Source: Phoronis australis (lineage: Eukaryota > Phoronida > Phoronidae). Taken from it: 62,374 nt of DNA. The notes beneath the pieces are model-generated. The model was not told the origin of the DNA, made no database searches, and saw nothing but the letters and a program-made list of their open reading frames with translations. The stretch lies in NCBI GenBank assembly GCA_002633005.1, contig NMRA01001056.1:1-62374 (forward strand). The letters are read 5' to 3'. A program made the translations under genes and the position numbers. Positions 57,247-62,374 of this stretch are shown here, one piece after another; position 1 is the stretch's first letter, and each line of letters opens with the position of its first letter.

Positions 57247-58462
57247 ACGGGTATTGATTACCATTTGCCTGTGGTGGCACGGGCAAAGGGTAATTATGGC
57301 ACCAAAATGCAACTAAGGTTTTCCACCCAGATATACGAATCACCGGTCATTTAACATTCATTTATATACATTTCAGTGACAAAATGATGCACCCCTCTAT
57401 TCTTCATGCAGTCGAGTCTATGTCTCCACGTCCCCAGAAGTATGGCAGTGTTACTAATACCGTAAAGCCCGAGCTTTTAATTCACCAAGTTCAACTCGCG
57501 TGGTTTAACAATTCTTTTGAAAACGCCGGCTTCTCTTCAGACACTTCTTCTATAAGAAACATTCCTGCAGCCAAGTTGTTGGCGGTTAGCCATTGTGATG
57601 TTACGTCATGATTTCACAAAAAACCCGAACAGGAAACTTGACACCCCGCAGTGCATTACTATGGGCGGCGCACCATAGGGGACTTGGGGGGGGGCATAGC
57701 CTCCCCACTTATTTCAGTTCTGCGCAGCCCGTGTCTATCGTGCGATCATTCATATCTCGGACATTTCTTGGGATGAAGGCAAAACCACGTCGTGATACAG
57801 CTGCAGCAGTTGTTCGTCGTTCCCGTAGCAACAGCATCCAGAATAACTTCGTTGCTGACAACAGGTGTTCCACAGCTCAGTGCGACCGAACATGCCAATT
57901 TCGTTAATAACGGACTGGTGGCCTAGTGTTTAATTTTACTGAATTTGTAAGACACTTTAAGTAATTGGCGACTGAAAAAAATCCGTCTGCGGTGTAACAA
58001 TTCAAAACTTGCCTCCAATTAACGATTGAAGATATCACGTAGACAAGAGCTCAATTTCGCTTAAACGCACGGCGATACATAAAACAGCATGACAGCTATG
58101 GAGAGGAAGTTTTTGGTTAAAAAGACGGATTTCCTTCTTATAGGCACCTTTTAGTATAATAACTTCGATTTAAATGATCAATCACAGCCTTCAGCTCCAC
58201 GCGGTCTCTCTAATCATTTATTTCTATTCCGATTGAATCGTCCAATTTGCTATGTTTGCGGGCGTGTCAACACTGGCGAAATGAAATTACGTATTGTTTG
58301 TATACCCTTGAAATCATACGCCGCGTGACTACACGCAGAAAATAAATTCGCAAAAGATATTGGAAGACGAAGGGAGAATTGAGGAACCTGACCTTTCACA
58401 CTTTAAAAAAAAACAGTGATTTACTGAACATTTCATTTAAAACTGGAGAGTTTAGAATATAG
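57247..58462. other. No recognisable gene
   Basis: Two adjacent plus frames (57384-57611 and 57608-57907) read mixed composition without motifs. The second includes a G-run that looks like a common repeat tail. Confidence 0.35.
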
Positions 58463-58889
58463 GGCCGGGTTGCATGAAACAGTCCCATTTAGGGACTCAA
58501 CTAAGTTTCCTAAATCTTTTGCTTATTTGTGTCTTTCTTTACTCACAGATGTTTTCTTTTTCTACCATTCCATCATTATAATGGAGTCCTCCTTGACTAA
58601 TGAAATTTTCTAATGACATAAATGAATGCTGAGTCCTGAATTCAATGAAAATAAATAAGGACTTAGCCCTTAAGTTAGGGGAGTTGCATGAAAAGATCCC
58701 TATTTAATTTCGAAAATATTGAGAATTTAAAGACAAGCTCATTCTCGATTTGTACCAAAACCAAATAGTTATGGACTTAGTAATGAAATTAAAACAAAAA
58801 AGAAAGCAAAATCGGTTTTTCACAAGTAACCAGTAAATTTAGAGAACTTAGTTGAGTCCCTATTTGGGCACTGTTTCACGCAACCGGGC
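58463..58889. mobile_element. MITE with ~50-bp TIRs (~427 bp)
   Basis: The left end gggccgggttgcatgaaaca and the right end, read on the reverse strand, gcccggttgcgtgaaacagt continue together into gggactcaactaagtt on both sides. No coding capacity. Inside, agttaggggagttgcatgaaaa at about 58671 resembles the end itself, so an older copy or a subterminal repeat may be present. No clear target-site duplication was seen. Confidence 0.7.
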
Positions 58890-59591
58890 ACTGGTAACAG
58901 GCACGAAACATGAAACCGTGGCAACGGAATTGAATTTGATCATAATGTTAAAATCAGTTTTCTACTGGAAACGTTTAAGTGTTAAAACATTTGTTCTCAG
59001 TAGAACACTTATTACTGTGTAAGTAGAATTTATACCATGCCCTCTTGAAAACTTTTATCCTCATGAATTTCCCGAGATGAATAGATATTTTATAACGCTT
59101 TCTTGAAATAAAAGATCTCAGAAATCAATGTTTCAGCTAATCAGGAAATCGCAACAAATAACCAGTAAAAGAGTCGCTATATTGTGAGTAAAGACATCAA
59201 AATCCCATGTGGCCTGAGAAAAATAGGTGAGCACCTTCCTCAATATGAAAGGAATTTTTAAACAAACTCGAAAGCGCAGCTAAGGGCAAATTCTGTTCAA
59301 GCTGTCTAAAAAGGCAACAGTTGTCAAAAGAAGCCTTGTCGTTAACCCAACTGTTGATTCAATCACACAAAGAGTCCAGTACTGTGGAAGCGCCAGCTGC
59401 TGGTGACGGTGAAACCGATATGCTCATAGATTCATCAGTGCAACTGAGTCGCATGATCTCCGGTCTTGTAGAAAATCTCGGGCTGCCAGGTTGAGAGCCT
59501 GGAATTCTTTGACAAGTGTATCGAGTAAAAGTAGCTTTTGTGTTTTAAATCTGAGGATTGACATAAAGCCAACGCCTTTTGAGTGGCCGTA
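58890..59591. other. No recognisable gene
   Basis: Short flank between the MITE and copy D. It ends in a short stretch with one n at 59593. Confidence 0.4.
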
Positions 59592-61924
59592 TNATCGTAT
59601 GCACAATCCTGTCATCTACACAAACAGCTGCACTTGGGCGAAGTTTGCCGAGTTCGGTCCGACGCCACGCGACGTTGTTTGAATCAGAAGCGAACTCAAA
59701 ATTATTGCTAACTTAGTTATCATTGTAGTTAGCACCAGTAGCTGCAACAATTTTGTTGTTATTGTCCAATTAAACCCTATCTTTAACGAATATGCTGGGG
59801 GTGGACCTTTTCAGCGGGGTCGGGGGTTCGATCGAACCCCCCGAAACCTCCCCCCCTACTGACTATGGGTCTGTATTATTTATAATAAAAGTAAAAAAAG
59901 GTGAAGCATAAACTAAATTCTTTATTTAATTCAACTGTAATTCGGTCACTATTTCCAAAAATATTATACATAGTGGTTGGATACCCCCTTCCCCAATGTG
60001 GATGCCCGGGTCCGCCGCCACGGTGGCTGAGCACCATATACAACATCTATGAATAATGAATTCAAACGTGTTTTATATTCACTATGAAGACAAAAAGCGA
60101 ACAGTTCCATATCTGTGAAATGATTGTCAATCTAATTAAAATGAAAAATCAATAGGACTCGTTGTACCCACGAATCAGTTGTGAATAACATATTCGCAAC
60201 ATGAACAGAATTTTTTATCTACGTTACAGCTTTGATAGTTTCCACGAAATCTAACACGACCATACGTACCCAATATCACGTGCCGCAGAGGTGTTTTCAG
60301 CCTTTTTGGAGAACACCATATCGAACATAAAAATACAGACTGTTTCAAAGAGAGGTCAACAGCCGATCTATTGAAGTTCTTCGTAGCACTGAGAACGCAC
60401 CGTTTTCCAGCGCTTCACGTAATATTGGGTTTGCCAATTTCAACTTTTGGTAAAACAATGTTCCCCATCTGGCATAGTTTGGGCGGTTCAGGGCAAAGAA
60501 TACATCTAGCATAGTTGGGAAAATGTTGATATAGCCACTGAAGTCATTGTTCTTGACGCATCTCTGGAGTTCTCTGTGTGCTCGGTTTGTGAGAAAGACG
60601 AAGATTGCCAAAAACTGACCAGTTTTGCCAAATTTGCCATTAATCACTGTCTGAAATGAAGGTAAATGGCGCGCAAACATAAGGCAGGCGACAGCAAAAG
60701 ACGGAATTTTGGTTATTATTCCTTTTAGCAGGTGCATCAAATGACTCGTCCGAAAACAAAAGGACGCAGTTTAGACTGGTAAAATAGGACAACGAAAAAG
60801 GCAAATTAGTGGAAACACAATGTGATATCCATCTTGGACGGGTTTTTAGGTTTTGTTTTTAATAATGAATTATGTGGAATAATCCGCTGTTTTCGCATGG
60901 ACTTGTGAGGTCGCTCCAACCTCAGGCGCGATTTTTCTGGTTTTCATGCCCTGACATAAACTTGCTGACAAAAATCTCTCACCTTGTGCGGTGACCTATG
61001 TCGTACAGACTTAGTGGCTGTATTGAAAATTGAAGTGCCTGGTTCCTGATTGTGATGCTTATTCAGCGTGAATGCGCTTATAATCAATTTTGTTTCGACT
61101 CTTTATTTGTCTGATGTAGACATCTTACTGTTTTGCCACATGCAATGATGCTGAAAATCGGGCGATTGGTTTCAAGCGGTTTCCTGGTGGGTTGATCTAG
61201 CTCAACTCAGGTACTTGGGCGTGTCTGGCGGGGCTAACCCACCACTAGATTTGTCTGGCAGTGTTTCTTCGTGATACCTGGGCTTACGATGACTATTTTG
61301 GAACAAGTTTTAGGCGGTTACCTCTTGGATTGATCTAGCTCAATTGTTAACCCTTTTTGATAATCGTCTGGCAGGGCCACCCCACCACTGAAATTGTCTG
61401 GCATCTAACTGTTGTTCCATGTTCAGTGATGGTGAACATCGTGCAATTGGTTTCAAACGGTTACCTGATGGGTTGATCTAGCTCAATTCTGGTATTTGGG
61501 CGTGTCTGGCGGGGGTAACCCACCACTAGATTTGTCTGGCAGTGTTCATTCGTAATACCTGGGCTTACGGTGAATATTTTGCGACTGGTTTCAGACGGTT
61601 ACCTCTTGGATTGATCTAGCTCAATTTTTGTACCCTGTATATGTTCGTCTGGCGGGTACTCCCCACCACTGAAATTGTCTGGCAGTGACCATTTTTGATA
61701 CAATGGATGACATAGCAGGTATTGAAGGCAGTTTTAAGTGGTTACCAGAAAAGTTGATCTAGCTCAATTTTTTAGTGCAATTCTCTTGGCTCCCCTGACC
61801 ACACCCACCAGAGCGAACCTGCCAGACGGCCATTTCCAAGCATCAGGATACCCATAGAGCACTGTGGCACCAAAGAAAATTGGTTTCCTTTTCATGCCCA
61901 AAAAAGCTCTGGGATCCCGGTCTA
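59592..61924 (-). mobile_element. Partial copy D of the large TIR element (~2.3 kb)
   Basis: Same orientation and order as the right part of copy B (from atcgtatgcacaatcctgtc at 42034 to the terminus), ending GGGATCCCGGTCTA at 61924. The left arm and MITE are missing. The left junction falls on an ambiguous n (59593), so the break may be an assembly joint. The right terminal array at about 61150-61924 has the ~141-bp units. It contains the protein remnant at 60345-60740. Confidence 0.75.
60345..60740 (-). pseudogene. NYARW-motif uncharacterised protein remnant (copy D)
   Basis: The longest frame of the family here (131 codons): FAVACLMFARHLPSFQTVIN, FGKTGQFLAIFVFLTNRA, DVFFALNRPNYARWGTLFYQ, NPILREALENGAFSVLR. 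A small deletion then breaks the SRSAVDLSLKQS block into another frame. I recall the NYAR(W/F) pattern, followed by a basic block and an S-AVD-x-x-L/Q-Q block, from large uncharacterised proteins common in invertebrate genomes. I cannot verify a named domain. No catalytic DDE triad is visible. In all copies conserved similarity stops after LSLKQS. It is probably a fragment of a larger element-encoded or captured gene. Confidence 0.55.
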
Positions 61925-61927
61925 CAC

Positions 61928-62303
61928 CGGGCGTTAAGTAAGCTCAACGTTTTTTTAGTTTACAATATTCCTCCCCGCTAATATATTAAAGAAAATGCGT
62001 CTATCGAGAGGTTTTGATCGATTTTACAAATGTTAGTTAACTGTACGGAGAGCCTGGGTGAACACCCAGTTCGTGAAGTTTAGACGGCGCTGGGAATAAA
62101 CTGCGGTAAGTCTTACTGAAACTAAAAACAGATGTGGAGGACATTTGGTATTCAGTGATAATCACGAAGCACAACATTTCGGTAGTGAAGCAGTAGCTAT
62201 ATACATTTTGATTACATTTTAAGATACGTGTAACCTTCAAGTGAAACCAATGACTATTAATGTTTCGGTCAAAGCACATGGGTATCGTAATCAGTATTAG
62301 CAG
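61928..62303 (+). repeat. 375-bp duplicated segment, second copy
   Basis: Direct copy of 56873-57246. It begins 4 bp after the right end of copy D (gggatcccggtcta|cac|cgggcgttaag). In the first copy the same start follows gttttct, with no element. So either the TIR element inserted at the border of a dispersed repeat, or a segment with the element was duplicated. Confidence 0.8.
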
Positions 62304-62374
62304 GAAGAGATAACCAGGAAGGGACAACTGTTTTAGCGCATTTTAACGTATTTTCAAAGGTGATTTCAAAAGTA

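Noticed and set aside
57608-57907. 99-codon plus ORF
   Set aside because: Contains a G-run repeat tail and no domain; no splice-bounded structure.
1-62374. tRNA or rRNA genes
   Set aside because: No stretch with consistent A-box and B-box spacing and acceptor pairing was found by eye; a covariance search could still find one.

Overview
The window looks like a repeat-dense intergenic or intronic stretch from a non-vertebrate animal genome. It is AT-rich and has no bacterial operon structure. It holds nested retrotransposons and DNA transposons, and two short segments behave like spliced exons with animal-type splice sites. The mix (a CR1-like LINE, an L1-like LINE, a Ty3/Gypsy-type element with an F-like envelope, many TIR elements, a CCP/sushi exon and a THAP domain) would fit an invertebrate deuterostome or a lophotrochozoan. 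The species cannot be fixed from the sequence alone.

Layout. 0.7-2.6 kb: 3' part of a CR1-like LINE on the minus strand. 5.7-10.3 kb: large TIR element copy A, whose ends are arrays of ~141-bp units. 11.0-12.3 kb: tandem array of ~435-445-bp units. 13.0-15.5 kb: a TIR element with GCGCCC-rich ends, next to a 21-bp satellite. 15.97-16.35 kb: a MITE. 16.35-26.5 kb: a near-complete but broken LTR retroelement on the minus strand, with LTRs, gag, protease, RT, RNase H, integrase, an env-like gene and one extra unidentified ORF. 27.1-28.6 kb: satellite-like arrays. 29.5-32.4 kb: L1-type ORF1 (plus strand) and ORF2 (minus strand) remnants. 32.58-32.94 kb: a THAP domain with a frame break. 34.2-36.9 kb: duplicated repeat modules. 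38.23-38.39 kb: a putative host exon of unknown family. 38.7-44.5 kb: copy B of the large TIR element, inverted relative to copy A. 46.3-47.3 kb and 59.6-61.9 kb: partial copies C and D. 49.9-50.2 kb: a trinucleotide microsatellite. 52.57-52.75 kb: a phase 1-1 CCP/sushi exon on the minus strand. The rest to 62.4 kb holds MITEs, a local tandem duplication and a 375-bp duplicated segment.

How the parts relate. Almost every recognisable coding segment belongs to a mobile element and is broken. The least explained system is the large TIR family (copies A-D). It has long inverted ends built from ~141-bp units that each carry a near-palindromic GAGCTAGATC core. Inside are remnants of an uncharacterised protein with an NYARW motif, plus an embedded MITE that also occurs free in the window. 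The second notable item is the LTR element, which carries a fusion-glycoprotein-like env and a 124-codon open frame between env and the 3' LTR that I cannot assign. Real host genes are represented at most by the CCP exon, the 38.2-kb exon and possibly the THAP segment.
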